This document shows positions 11,101 through 23,900 of a stretch of 64,000 nt of DNA, piece by piece. The notes under the pieces were generated by a model, which was given only the letters and a program-made list of their open reading frames with translations, ran no database searches and had not been told where the DNA came from. A program made the translations under genes and the position numbers. Within the stretch, counting starts at the first letter, position 1, and each line of letters starts with the position of its first letter. Origin of the DNA: Nephromyces sp. MM_2019 (Eukaryota; Apicomplexa; Aconoidasida; Nephromycida). The stretch spans positions 24,088-88,087 of the forward strand of contig JADHZB010001978.1 of the NCBI GenBank assembly GCA_015657535.1. The letters run 5' to 3'.

Positions 11101-13139
11101 TTAGACGTTTTCCCCTTATTTGTACATCTCTTGAGGTTTTCATGAGTTTTATACCTCCTTTCTCTCAAACGAGCAGCATCAAAGTTTCATGTGTTAAATT
11201 CGCTCCATTTACCTCTTCATATAGCTGCTTTCTTTTTTTCTCTTTTTGAGCTTTTTTTGTTTTCGCATGGGGAAGTATGTTATCTAGGCTTTTTTACGCT
11301 TTAATTTTGGAAAAACTCGTCATTACCAGTAGAAATGAGCGATGCAAAGGAAATTAATAGTATATAGAGTTAAGTGCAGGCTTGATTTTGTTTTTTGCGA
11401 ATTGATCTAAGACCCGCCCAACTTCTACAGTCACACTCTGTCCTTTTCTAATTTGCTTCTCTAACGGCGATACCATTTTTGTATCAAAAAATGCTTCAGA
11501 ATATTCCTGAGCAACTTGTTGATATTACTGGTGGTGCCTATATAAACTTTGCTCGTTCTTTATCCGCCGAACCAGAGCTATTTTTAGGCATAGCCCTCAC
11601 GGAAATTATGCTGGTCGGTACTATATATCCACTCTCTATTTTTATGGCTACAACAAATCTCCCTGTGTGTTCATCTACTGATGTCTTTTCGGCTTACTTT
11701 CCAAACAGTTTTTTGATTATGTGCTGTGTGCTAATGCTGATAGACTTGAATTTGTGTGTGAAAATTTATTTCCTTTTTGTGTGTTTTTTTATTGATGTTT
11801 CCTGCTGCAGTTTATGTTATGCACTATTTTTTTTCTTGTGCTTAAGTGAATCAAATGCGTTCTCAGAAGATCTGAAAGTTTCTAGATGAATAGAAAATTG
11901 CTGCTGTGTTTGTTGAACTTGAATGTGAAGCCTAGTGAATGAGGCTTTTTTGAGGCAATTAAAGCTCAGGAGAGTGCTTCTATGTCGGAATACTTCCACT
12001 GCAATTTTCCTAGTAAAGAAATACAATTTGAAACTTAAGATTTTGAATATATATATTCTAGTGTTGAATAATATATCTCAATAAAGCTCTAAATATTATG
12101 GCTATATATATTTTTTTATAAAAAATCTTGACATTTTTTGGGTTTCTTGGTAGTAAGTTTGTGTATGGAAAAAGAGTTTTATGGTAATAGTGAGCTGCTT
12201 CACTGATGCGTGTGTAGGTGAAGGTAGTGATAAATATAGCTATAACCTGCATCAACTTAAAATATTTGGCAATCTCTTAGTCACTGCTTTTTGCTACTGT
12301 TTCATTTCCTCTGAAATGATCGCTAATATCTTTTATTTTTTTTGCATACAAGTAATGAGTTCTTTGCCCAAAGAAAATAAGTAATTGGATGATTTAGATC
12401 CTAATAAATTGCTGTTTCGTTTTCTTTTATCCAATTTTTCAGTTCCACTTCTTACCGTCCGTCAAAGTGAGAGGATTGCTGTCTTCAATCAGTCAGCAAG
12501 ATAAGGCAAACAGGGCTGTATGCTTCTGTCACCACAATCCAGTGGAAATATGTGCAGTATGCTCTTGCTGCCTGGCAGGTATTCTTTTGTTTTTATACAC
12601 ACGCTATTTCAGAGGTTTTTCCTACTCCCACTTTCTACTCAGTTTGAACTAGCCTGAGTCAAAACGAAACTTTCTGTGTTTGGAATAGAAAATAGTTCTG
12701 GGGCTATAGGCTTACCTGGAATAAGTACTTGCTTTTTCATGTTGTTCAACCTCCACGAAATTATTTGTTTCCTCAGTATACTGTTCTGATATTGATGAGA
12801 AAACTGGAAAGGAAAGAATGCACTGTCAAGTTTGCGGGTAAGCAGTTCTACATGTGGGGAGGGCGTAAAAGGCTTTTACCCACCATGAAACAGCTAGTTT
12901 CAATAGGGATATTTTTTTGTGTAGGGGGAATAAGCAACATGAGTTCTGGGTAGTGTAGGTATTATTAGTCACCAGATTATTCTGAGGCAATAATGCTTGC
13001 GTATATCTATTTCTTGAGCATCTTTTCTCGCAGAAATACGAAACCACTGTTTCATTTTCCGCACTCCGATCATATGATGGAAAATTCATCTATAAAGCAC
13101 CCTGTACTTGCTGAAGAACATTTTTTGTGGTGTTTATGA
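8174..13139 (+). CDS. TFB4: TFIIH core subunit p34/Tfb4 (GTF2H3 family), multi-exon
   Basis: Tfb4/p34 is a TFIIH core subunit that pairs with p44 in transcription initiation and nucleotide excision repair. Exon 1 (8174-8451, GTGAGT donor) starts at ATG and gives the first strand of the vWA-like fold (LFALIIDVNAYNW) and the helix with ALQSALLFQRVAQL. Exon 9222-9342 gives SMLAGALSIALC, joined in phase to exon 9592-9722 (YINKAKKEIP, then QILIIDASNEGG and QYIPLMNSAF). Exon 11500-11613 holds the family hallmark DITGGAYI. Exon 12443-12578 gives FHFLPSV and the first Cys cluster CFCHHNP...CAVCSCC. Exon 12777-12837 gives the second cluster HCQVCG. Exon 13034-13139 ends the protein with TGA. The order matches the family. 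Still unresolved are at least one exon between 8452 and 9221 (the RFLYP-like segment) and one between 9723 and 11499; ATCGAT after a TTTCATGCAG acceptor near 9800 is a candidate. Introns hold CA/TG tracts. Confidence 0.9.
10240..10365. repeat. CA-rich repeat in a TFB4 intron
   Basis: CA-rich tract inside the long intron before the ITGG exon. A unit of about 35 bases beginning ATTAGCACATCCACACC is present twice in tandem (near 10298 and 10331) with minor differences. Confidence 0.75.
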
Positions 13140-14233
13140 TTTATTTTTGGTTTAATGAAGACATTCATTTTGCGGTTAATATTGATGCTCCAGCCGCGCA
13201 TTTATATCAGCTCTTTCTCCCGTGTTAAACTAATTTTTGAACTTTTTTAGAGCGGAAAATATTAAATAGGGGTTTAGTTCATATGCTCGAGTAAGGACTG
13301 AGATTGTTGCTAATATTTGGCTGTATATGTATTTGTGATAATAACTCTTTCAGGAGTTTGGTAGGTTTAAAAGGGAATTTTCAAGGCCTGGGCAACTTTT
13401 GAGAAATTTTTGTAATGGTGCTTCTCCAGATGTTTGGCGTATTGTGTAGATTAGCAGATGAAAAAAAAAAGGAATATTTCAGTTGGTGGTGTGCCTGCTC
13501 ACTTGTTCAACTAATCCCCTCGCATTCAAGGTATTTACACCAAAACCTATATGTTTTTCGTGTTTTTTGCACTTGAAACTCTTTGTAATTATGACCTCCT
13601 GTTATAATCTTTTTAGGGCCAGATTTACAAGGTATAGTATCCAATCGAAATCTACAGGAAATGTCTTATTTTAGGCAATCTTAAAAGCAATAAAGAATTA
13701 TAAAAGATACCTAAAACAAGAATGTAAAAAGCCGCCTCCACCGTAGTTGATATAGCTATAGAGTGTACGAAAAGTACCTCAGCGAAGTATCTGAGTGTTA
13801 CTAATTATTTAACGCGCAACGTATTCTGGGATATTCAAGGCGTAGTCCACTATCTAATGGCCGCGCTTTTTTCTGCCAGAAAATTCATTTGTCTTTTCAC
13901 GCACAAGGTCAAAACAGATGTTTTGTACCGCATGCTTGCTGCAGACATGGGGCTTACGTAGCTTATGAGATAATAGTAAGGCAAAAAGTAGGAAATTATT
14001 CACCGAATTCAGTAATGTGTGATGCTCATGACTGTGATATAAGGAGTTAGTTATGTGTAGCATGATTCTAATATTCAGATTTTTAGGAACGACGTATATT
14101 AATTTTCCCTAGTTGAGCATTCATTATGCTAACTGATACAATCCCTGAGTTTTTATTTTCGCGAATGCCCGCGAAAAATACAAGTTAAATGCTAAAGTAA
14201 AGTGAGGAATAACTTGTGACTAACAATTCTTCG

Positions 14234-14395
14234 ATGAAAAAAGCTGTAAAAGTATTTGCTAAGTCTGCTATTGGCACAATCGTGAGGGCGGCTCAAGTAT
14301 TCTTTGACTTTTCTTCTGGCGTGCTTCTTGTTCTGCATACTCTAAAGTTGATTCTAGTCCGGCTTTTTAAGACGATAATCGAATGGAAGACTTAG
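14234..14395 (+). CDS. Small ORF, 53 residues, cationic-hydrophobic
   Basis: An uninterrupted ATG-to-TAG ORF: MKKAVKVFAKSAIGTIVRAA..., then a hydrophobic stretch VLLVLHTLKLILVRLF and IIEWKT. The alternation of Lys/Arg with hydrophobic residues would suit a membrane-associated or mitochondrial peptide. Nothing else supports it: no family, no splice context and no neighbouring exon. It could be chance or an exon of a gene I cannot assemble. Confidence 0.25.
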   Translation: MKKAVKVFAKSAIGTIVRAAQVFFDFSSGVLLVLHTLKLILVRLFKTIIEWKT

Positions 14396-14399
14396 ATTT

Positions 14400-16620
14400 A
14401 CTGCGCGTTTTAAACTATTGCTCTTGTGACACTTTTCTGTTGTATTTTGTTTGCCGCGATGCTTGAGGCACAAAATTTCTTGCTGTTAGCTTTCTGCCTA
14501 GTGGGTGTGAAGGCTTGTTTTTATTGTATCCCTCATTTTTGTCTAAATATTGCTTACGATATTCTTCCTGTTAAGCGGTACTACGGGGTAAACATGAAAT
14601 TTGTCTTATATTGCATCAAATTTTAAGTGCGCTTCATATCGCTTTCTTCTCACATACTGAATTTGGTATGACCGAAGGCATGCAGATATACTTAGTTTGA
14701 AAATCCATTCTGGCGGTTAGTAAAAAGTTTGCCAGTGTGGATATAATCTGTTTTCAAGCATGACATAACTTATGAATATATAGAAATATGCTTGAATCCA
14801 GGCAGCTTTGATGCGAAGGTTTCTCGTAAATAGAATTGAGAATCACCCTAACCCTTTGCCATATGTTGCGGCTAGGGATGAAAAATGACCCCGCTTACTC
14901 AAATTAATACGTACGTAAACATTGGAAAACACGCACATTTTGGCCCTAGCAACTTTTTTATATAATTTAAAAAGAAGCCATTTTTGAAGTTGGAAAGTTG
15001 TATAGTCAAAGCATAAAATCTATCTAATTTATGTTTACGTTCATGCATAAGTTTCAGCATCTTCTGAAGAGCTGATTAAATTTATTTTTCAAAAAATTCG
15101 TGGCGAAGAGTTTTCTCATACGCCATATTCTAGCTTAAATGAAATTTAGTTAATTACTATACTTTTTTTCATGCAATATTTTGCACTAGTTGTATGCGAT
15201 ATACAGTATGTATAATGTGATAGAATTTTTTAACATTGTGAACCCCTTGACTGCTTCCTGTAAGTTACACTAAGCACGAATAAATTTGCTATACACATAT
15301 AGGATGGGTATATACTCTTAATGCGATAAATCTTAAGCTATAACTATGTATAAATGAGGCAAGCATACCTAGTACGATGCTCTTATAATATTTTCGCATT
15401 CTCATATTTCGCTATTTGCCATAAACTTGCCTTCTTTTCGAAGCCTCGATGCAGTTTTGCTGCGCCTATCTATCGTATGTTGATTAGTAAACCAATTTTA
15501 GACACAAAAAGGTTTAGTCTGCCTATCACGCGGGCACATTAGGATGGCGAAGCTCTTGGGCGTTGAATGCTTGCCGAGTTATACAAAAAAACCTAGCCAA
15601 GAGAAGGCATAAGCATCCAAACTTTTTTTGTCGTTGATGTTGAAAAGAGAGAGTGAGAAAAAAAGTGGCAGCTAGCGTAAAACTCGAGTTTAAGGGAACT
15701 TTGTTTCTTCAACGGCTCAGATAATCGATATGAACTACTGTAAAAAAAGTGCAGTGACCGTTAAAGCACCATCAAGATGAGGTTTTGATGCATTTCATGG
15801 GATAATTAGTAAATTTTCTTGAGGAAGTTTCTGCTTTTTATTAGACTTAATTCTAGAAATACAGAAGATACGGTGAAAGACAGGATATTTATGCCTGTTA
15901 CGGTGCATGTGGGAATTTCCAGTTGATACGTTGATTTTATGATCACTAGCAGAATTTATGCTGAAACCACTTATTTTAGATTATTCGGCAGTATTCCAAA
16001 ACAAACTTTAAGCCCTTGCAGCGGCAGTGAGGTCCGTAAAATTCCTTAGCTTTTTTTCGCATCACTGAGCATTTGCGCTTGCATTTGATCTGGTACTCAA
16101 ACACATTTTTATGCTAGTACAAATTTTTTGACGGAATGAAACTCCTGCGAATAAAAAAACTATATTTGATGAGACTCCATGCGAAATGAATATACTGAAA
16201 TGCTATAAGCGTTCTTTTTTTCGCACTCCTGATGAGGGATTCACTGCTCATGCAGACCCGACGTCATGTTTTCCGTTAGTTCTGTACTGCTTTTTTCGGC
16301 GCCCTCTTGTGTTAATAACCGAGCCGACTTTGAATCTTGTTCATTTACTATAGGTGGCTCATTCTGTGCGTTCCTTTTGCATATTTTGCTGGAAGCCATC
16401 CTCATTTATTAAATTTATCAGAAGCTACCTCTTAATTGGTGAAATGCGCGTCGCATTCAAAACAGTGCGCCTGTACATTCCTTCTTGCAGTCTGGACCGA
16501 AAGAATATCTGTTAGTAAGAAGTTGCTCAAGCTGTCCTGCTTGTGGATGCTCCCAAATTTCTTCAAACTAAATAGTAAATTTAGCTGTTTTAAAGTCTCC
16601 ATTCCTTTGCGGAAGAATTC
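14400..16620. other. Intergenic stretch, nothing firm
   Basis: Only short ORFs with no splice-consistent partners. The 62- and 66-codon plus-strand ORFs here (14426-14626, 15354-15542) are Cys/Phe/Ile-rich, as expected for translated AT-rich noncoding DNA. Confidence 0.4.
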
Positions 16621-16623
16621 TTA

Positions 16624-17501
16624 TCAGCCAGCAGATTTTGCTCTACTCTTGGAGAGGAATAGCATTACACCTTCTTCGTCCGCCAGCTCTGGTTCTTTTG
16701 AGCTTTCCCCAGGCAAAATTATATTAACTCAAATTTAGGGATACATTAACCTTGATTACTAAGATTTGCAACCCCTCTATCAGCAGCCGCTAGCGGATAA
16801 GCCATTAAGGCCTACATGTTGGCTTTCTCCGTGTGGTCTAATACCTCCTGTCTTATTGTCGTATTCTCTAGAGGCCTCCAGGGAGCTAGAATACGGCCAG
16901 CATATTGGCACTTTCAGCAGCTGAATTAGACGATGATCAGAATAGATACTGCTCGAATTGGGAGATGTCTCATCATGCCCTTTTGTGATTTCCTCGCGAC
17001 ATAAAGTATCGCTCTCGCGTATTGAGCGCTTTATGGTGTTTGGACTATCGTCACTTAGTGCTGTCCCAACATCCTGGGTTTCTGTGGTATCGTCTGCTAT
17101 TCCTGATAGAGTTAGATTCAACAGAGAGAGGGCTGAAGTGGCACAAACTGACAGCGGAAAAAGCGTGAACTTTTGGGAAAAGAAGAATGCGCAGGTCACA
17201 ATTGTGGTTACTTGCCAAAAAAAGAGGAGAAAAACCTAGCAAAGGATGAGTGACTCTGATATCAAAGTATAAATTGAAAATTGCAGCTATATTGGGAAAA
17301 AAAAAATATTTGTAGCTGGGGATGCTGGAAACACCTAGAGTAATAGGGAAATACAAAAGTCTCACTGGCAGACACTAGGCTTAATTTAATAATGAAAAAG
17401 TTACCACTGGATAAAAGGACGACATTGAAGAGATATTTTGCAAAGATGCCCGCTGCAGTACAAATTCTGGCGCAGAGGCTCATACAAAGACGAAGAGACA
17501 T
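16624..17501 (-). CDS. Small putative secreted protein, 3 exons
   Basis: Exons 17501-17405, 17102-16845 and 16727-16624 join in phase (1 and 1) to 153 codons including a TGA stop. Exon 1 is a signal-peptide-like leader: MSLRLCMSLCARICTAAGIF followed by AKYLFNVVLLSSG, with basic residues and then a hydrophobic core. The mature part is Ser/Thr/Asp-rich (IADDTTETQDVGTALSDD...), then a short hydrophobic patch (LLKVPICWPYSSSLEA) and a Lys/Arg C-terminus (FLSKSRAKSAG). No family recognised. It lies 424 bases downstream of the large minus-strand gene. Secretion is inferred from the leader only. Confidence 0.55.
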
Positions 17502-17924
17502 GTATATTACTATAGCTAACTGATAGAATGATGAATTAGGTTATACAATTAGGATACCAAAGAAGTAGAGCATTACGTCAGAACATAAGGGACTGCCAAT
17601 ATTATTGAAATAAGTATTGTAGCTGCAGCCTGGCTACGTTTCTATTAAGATTTTTTATCCGTTGTTTTGTTTTATGAAAGGCTTGAAAAATTGAGGAGCT
17701 AATTCTATCACTGATAGCCTCATATTCTCTCTACACCACTTTATAAGCAAGTCCCATGCATTTTATTCTTTTTCCAATGTCTCCAAATAGGTGTGGAAAG
17801 TTGGATTCACAACGTTGGCGATACGCAGCTAGTAGTATTCACGCCGTGGGACTGCTACAATGTTTCTGCCCTTGCATACTTCATAATTTTCTGCTTACAT
17901 CAGCCTGGCTAGTTTGGGTTGTTT

Positions 17925-20900
17925 TTATTTGTCCCACTGTTCTGCATCAGTGGCATCACAAGCTGCTTCTTGCTGAGCTTGCAGTAAACTCATTACTATA
18001 TAAAGCTCTGTAATTTAAAATTACCTTCAGAAAAATTGCTTTTTGGAGTACTTCCTGATGCAGTGGATTCTCGAGGAGATAGTGCAGCATTTGCCTCTTT
18101 TCCGTAGTGACTTTGCATTAAGTTCATAGACGCTTTTTGATTTTTCTGAGCTGCTGCAGGAGAAGGAAACGCACTGTATATTAAGGAATAACACCTTTTA
18201 CAACTCTATTTTGAGGAAAATTTGATGAGGAGGGGCAGTTACAGAAAAAAGTTTTAATATATTTTGCTATGAAATAGTTTTCATGGGCACCTTCATCTTC
18301 TCTGATAAAGGGGAAGCAGCATCCTACGCTTTCTTCCTGATCTAGAACTAGAAATGACCTTACAAGTGGGGAATTAAAACGATTTTGAGAATTTATCAGT
18401 TAGCCATTCCAAGTGCGAACGAATCGTATGCTTAGAGTATCTCGTTACTAATATCTTTTTTATATGCTATATCTCTTTAAAATTCTTCACTATCTGAGAC
18501 TAAATAGGCTTTAATGAACGAGCTGATGGCGCTCTAAGGTTATCCTCTAATAATTCATCAATTTATTGCACCCTAGAGCGTGATAAACCTTTTTTAAGGC
18601 AATTGAATGGCCCATAACAGCGAATACAATGTAAGTTGATCCTTCTTTCTAAAAAAATTAACCCAAACCCCCTGCTTCTGGGCATATTCTTTTTGGTTGG
18701 TATCTATAAAATCAAGCAATCCCATTTGATCACGAGTATGGATATTAATCCTGCTGTTACTAATTTGCGCTCTAGAAATTCACACCTTTTCGGTGGCATA
18801 CACGAATCCTGCAAGCTATAGGGTACTTACAGTCTATATGAGAAGCTGCCTCCACTTTCTTCCCTTATTTTTTCATCCCAATTTATTACCCTGGAAATAA
18901 AACTACAGTACCCCGTGTCATGCGGCATATCTCGCGTACCATTTGCTAAGCTCTCTTCGACCATATTACGCACATCTTCAACGTCGTTTAAAGTGATTGG
19001 CATGCTGAGAAGATGGATATCCTCTATTTTTTGCAAGAGACGTTTTAGGAACTCTGGGTGAGAAACGGATATTCCTGAATTCATGAGGAGCTTAGCTGCC
19101 TCAAAAAGGATCTGAACCTTTGAGTTCTTTACTGAAAATTCATTTTTAGGTTTCTCCTCATTTTGTCGCCTCCCTTGATAACTTGATGCGTCGCTTTGAC
19201 TGTTTATCGAGGGAGAGCCATCCCCAGAAATTGTCCCTCTTGCAGTAGTGCTTCTTAGGCTTGTGTAGTAATCATTTTGCGCGTAATTGGTGGGACTTTG
19301 CTTCTTCAATGTTTGAAATTTTTTTTCTGAATTGGCTCTAATGTTGTGTATGGATGCCTGCTTTTCTGTTAGCCCTTTTTGATGAAAAACGGAGGTTGGG
19401 TACAAGGCTGTGTGGCATCGTTGCAGAATGGTTGTAGAAGGCTCTGAATGTAAATTATCAGGTATTTTTTCCTCCTTATTTTTATGCTCCTTTCCTTCTG
19501 AGCAGGAGCATATAAGGATGATAAAATTATTCTTTTTTAAGTTCTACAAGATTCCAGCGATATTCTGAAGTGTCTTTACAAAAGCATTTGTTTTTCGTGG
19601 ACACAAGAGCTTCTGGAGTAAACTGTTGACTTCTTTCTCTATTTAAACCGTATTGCATGCTTATGCAAAGAAAATTGCAATAAAATCTAGACGAATATAG
19701 TAAGGATGGACCACCCTACCTGTTCCCTGACTCACATACAAGTTGAGTAACTCCCTTCTACCATGATCGAACTTTGCTACAATATCTCTTTTTTTTCAAC
19801 AGCCTCCTTAACCTACAGTAAAATTTTTTTGGGTCTATAGATAAACAAAATTATTTGCTTTTTAATTTTCTTAGAGAACTTGAATCCTTGGAAGTGTTGC
19901 TTCAATTTTTTCATACTTGACTAAAGGTTTCTTGTATTTTATTTTCGTCTCAGTATACCCTGCTTCAACTATATTATGCGAATTGTCTGCAAAAATTTGA
20001 CTTTGATATCACAAGTGAACAGTAATCTTCTTGACTAGTCGCTAAGCCTTCAATGTCGATTCCAGATATGTAGTTTTTATCTATAGCAACTAAATTACCT
20101 GGATTTGCAGTATCAAAGTCTATTCCACTTTCACTTATGCTTTCCGAGGCTCTTTCTTTGTACAGAAAATCAGACCCTTTGCTTCTAGGACTCCAGTTTC
20201 CGCTGCAAGATCGTGAAAACACTGGGAAATCACCTCTTGAGCAGCCCAAAGCACTTTCAGAGTATAATCTACTTTCCTTTGATGTTGAATTGGAAAAATT
20301 AAGCTTGTTTTTGCAATTTATACATCCACTTTGTTGAATTTTTTCCGGCCCTCCACATAGCATACTGGAATTTCCGTGCATTGAATGCTGAAACAGCGTG
20401 AGCTCTTGGTTTATGCAGCTTTGGCTTATTTTTGCTTCTTTTATTAGTCCCTCTCTTGCTATTTCGTCACTGTTGCTGCAAAATCTGTGCCTAGGTGAGA
20501 TCATCATGTTAATCCTCTCTGCTTTTACAGATTCTATTCCGCTATCCTTTATATCTTGCAGCGCAATTTCCATATGCCGCGGCGCATACCCTGGGGCAAA
20601 GTTGCTCACCGTCCCTTGCGAGGTCATCGTGGTAGCCCTCAACTTTGTTGAAAGACTTATGCTCGATGCACTGAATTCTTTGACTGAACCGCGCGGCTGA
20701 TGGATAGCTAACTGCCGTCTCTTTTTTCTAGACTGGCTGCTATTATTCCTTCTAGCAATTTTTTTTTTTCTGAAGCACTTATGGGACTGCGTTGAGTTTT
20801 CTAGTGAAGCAATTTTCCTAGCAGTTTCTGTAACCAGCTCCGCGGATAACGGCGGCTTTCCACACACCATAGAGTTGACGAAGTTACCTAAAAAAAATTT

Positions 20901-23900
20901 TCAGATATATAAGAATAGCTGATAGAACAAAGGTTTTCTTGCTGAATTTAGGATTTTACTATAATCAAGGGCAGATATGTGCTGCAAAGGTAAATTTTAT
21001 TTTTAATTTGTATGGTTATCCCAATTAATGTTGTAGCTGCGCAAACCATTATCATTTATATGAGTTTTTCACTACGGAGCTAGGCCTTTAAAAATGGAGT
21101 TTCTAGTTTACCAGTGCATTTGACAACACCTCTCCTTACTTCGTTGTTGATTTTTTTTATAGCTTTGCTGTTCTTTTTGAAAATGATATGAGTATTTTCG
21201 TAGCATCTGCAGTATTGGGTCTAGGTAGTCGTAGCATTGGCTTTCAAGTGCCACAAGAACGCATTCGTGAAGGATATTTGAAGGCTCAATTACTTTTGAA
21301 TACCCCCCCTCATTTTTTTGCATAGAGGTTTTATTGATAACTCTGCATGAGTTCATTTAAAATTTTTTAGTATTTGTGTAAGATTTACCACAGGCTATGT
21401 CGGAATTTGAGTAAAGTGTTAAACAGCTTATAAGAAAAACTTAAGTGGGAAACCACCAAATTAAGCGAACTGAAAAATAAGCTCTTTACTTAATTATTCT
21501 CAGGCTTTTAAATGAACGCATTTTAATTAAACGTAATTCCCGAAATTCTTGTGCATACCCCTACATAGAGATTTTCACTTTTGCCTTTTTTTCTGCTCTC
21601 ATTTTTACCTTTTTTCTTTATTCGCCTATTTATGAGCTTTTTTTCTACCGCTTCCGTCTAACCATATAGCTACTTTCAATCAATTATGAAATCTCAGCGT
21701 TTAATTATTTATGTTCTGCTTCCTTCGATGTCAAATTAGGTGATATTGATTTCCCAAAATTTCTGCTAATTACTGTTTTTCATTACTTACCTCCTTTACT
21801 ACCTCGAGGATATATACTTCTTCTCAGTTCTTCCTTTTTTAAAATTGCATGAGAGGCTTCCGTGCACACGTTCACAGCTGGTTGAGCGACCGCAGATCGT
21901 CTTCCTCTGTTTTTACCTTTATGCCTGGTGCAGTACGCATGATTATGCAGAATCTTCATTCTGAGTGTATCTCCCTTCAACTTATTGCTACTACTCGCTG
22001 ATTCGTAAACCTGGCTTTCATTTCCTGGCTCGGTCCCTTGGGGTTGATTTTGTAATGCGTGCTCTTTTCGCACGTTTCTTTCTGTGACCCCATCATCTAG
22101 GATAAAGAGCGGGCTAATGCAGCCTATGTTTTTTTTGTAAGAGTGAACCCCTTCGATGGTTGTATCGTTAGTTTCTTCAAGTTTTGATGCTCCCTGTTCA
22201 TTATGAAACCACTTGGGTATAAAGGTACTTATTCCTTCGCCCTCTGAGTACCGAATCAAAATTAAAAATATGAGCACCGAATAGCGGGGAATGAAAGCTT
22301 TTATTTGGACTTTTTTTCTCTTGTAGATGCTTCTGCATACGAATTTTTACGTCTCGAAGTCATGCGAGTTATGTTTTTAATTTCATAAATCTTTAAAATT
22401 TGGTTTTTTGAGAAAGTTTAGAGTACGTCTTTTCTACTTTTACTTGCATATGTCCGTCGAATGCGCAAAAGCGCTGTTACGCACTAAATTTAAAATCCCC
22501 TATGCTTTTAGGAATAAAAGTTTTTTTTTAATTTTGTCTTTGCGCTTTAATCTTCGATAACGCCATAAACTGCCCATTAATATAGTGTAGAGATCCCTAA
22601 ACATATTTCCTCGTGTTAATACAGTAAGGGGGAAGGATTAGTAGAATTTATTTAGGTGGTGCGTTTGCTTTGAGCATGTGCGTAAGTAGTTTTAATGGAG
22701 CCTGCACGCTGCAGATTGTGTGACATCGCACATGTCTGTGTAAGTCTTTGTGTGTGTGCGTGGCTTTGATGTGCTGTTGTTCAATATTTTGAGTTTTTAT
22801 GCTTTTTTGGCGGTATATTTTTTTAAGCTACGAAGGTAGTTAGATATCTTCACTGGGATGGCCACGCGATATTATACTAATTTCTTTAAAATCATAAATT
22901 ATAGCCATATCTACTTCAGAACACGTGATTGTGGCCAGCAGCATGTTAAAATATTTTTTATGCCGCTGCATTTTTTGATTTAGCATGACTTACTGGTTTT
23001 GCTTTTAAAAAAGGACTATCTTCTTCTTGGGCTTTGATTAGAATTTTTACAATTTTATTAAAGAATAATAAATTAATTTTATTCTAAAACCATCAAACAG
23101 CTGGAAGGCTAAATATTCTATGGCAGGTTCACCTATTGCTCAGATTGACTTAATTTTGTTTGTCATTATGCTTAAGCTGAATTTTTTTAAAAACATTTAA
23201 AAATTTTAGAACTGCAACAAATTCTGCGACGTAAATCTGCTCAAAAAAATCTTTTTTCGAATCGAATAACTAAGCAGATAGACTGTGTCTTTTATCGGTC
23301 ACCCGTATTCTTACCTTGAATACATTCTGGGTTTATTTTCTTTGCCTCTAGTGTGGTTGAGGGGTATTCGTCAAGTCCCTCTTCAGTAGTCCTGTTGTTT
23401 GAACAAGCTTCCAGCAAGGCCAGATGGGTCCTTTTTTCATGTCTTCCTTTGCACTTCAGGTTATTTAGCTTGCAGAATTCTTCCGTTTCATCAACTTTCT
23501 TTGTATAATTGTCCTGATCAAGGAATTTATTCGGTAGTGCTTTTATTGCGTCTGCTTTGTTTAATTGCTTTGAGATTTTTTGTTCCTTAATTTCACCAAG
23601 GGGGATATGATTATCAGATGAATCTTTGTTTGTTGAGAAAGGATTTTTTGGGAGAGAAGTGATTTCTTCCTCCCCATTTGATTCACTTCTTTCTACCACA
23701 TTAAATTGATCCAAGCTTTCATCAATCTGCCCCAACTGATTTTCATAACCAAAAAACTCCTCTTGATAGCCTTGGAGCTGCATTAAGCCTTCTATCTCCT
23801 CTTTTTTATTTTTTTTGAAGCTGCTATAACTGATTATGGGCTGCTCAAGTTCATCGAAGAATTTTTTTTTTTTCACCTTACGCTTAATCGTTTTATGTTG

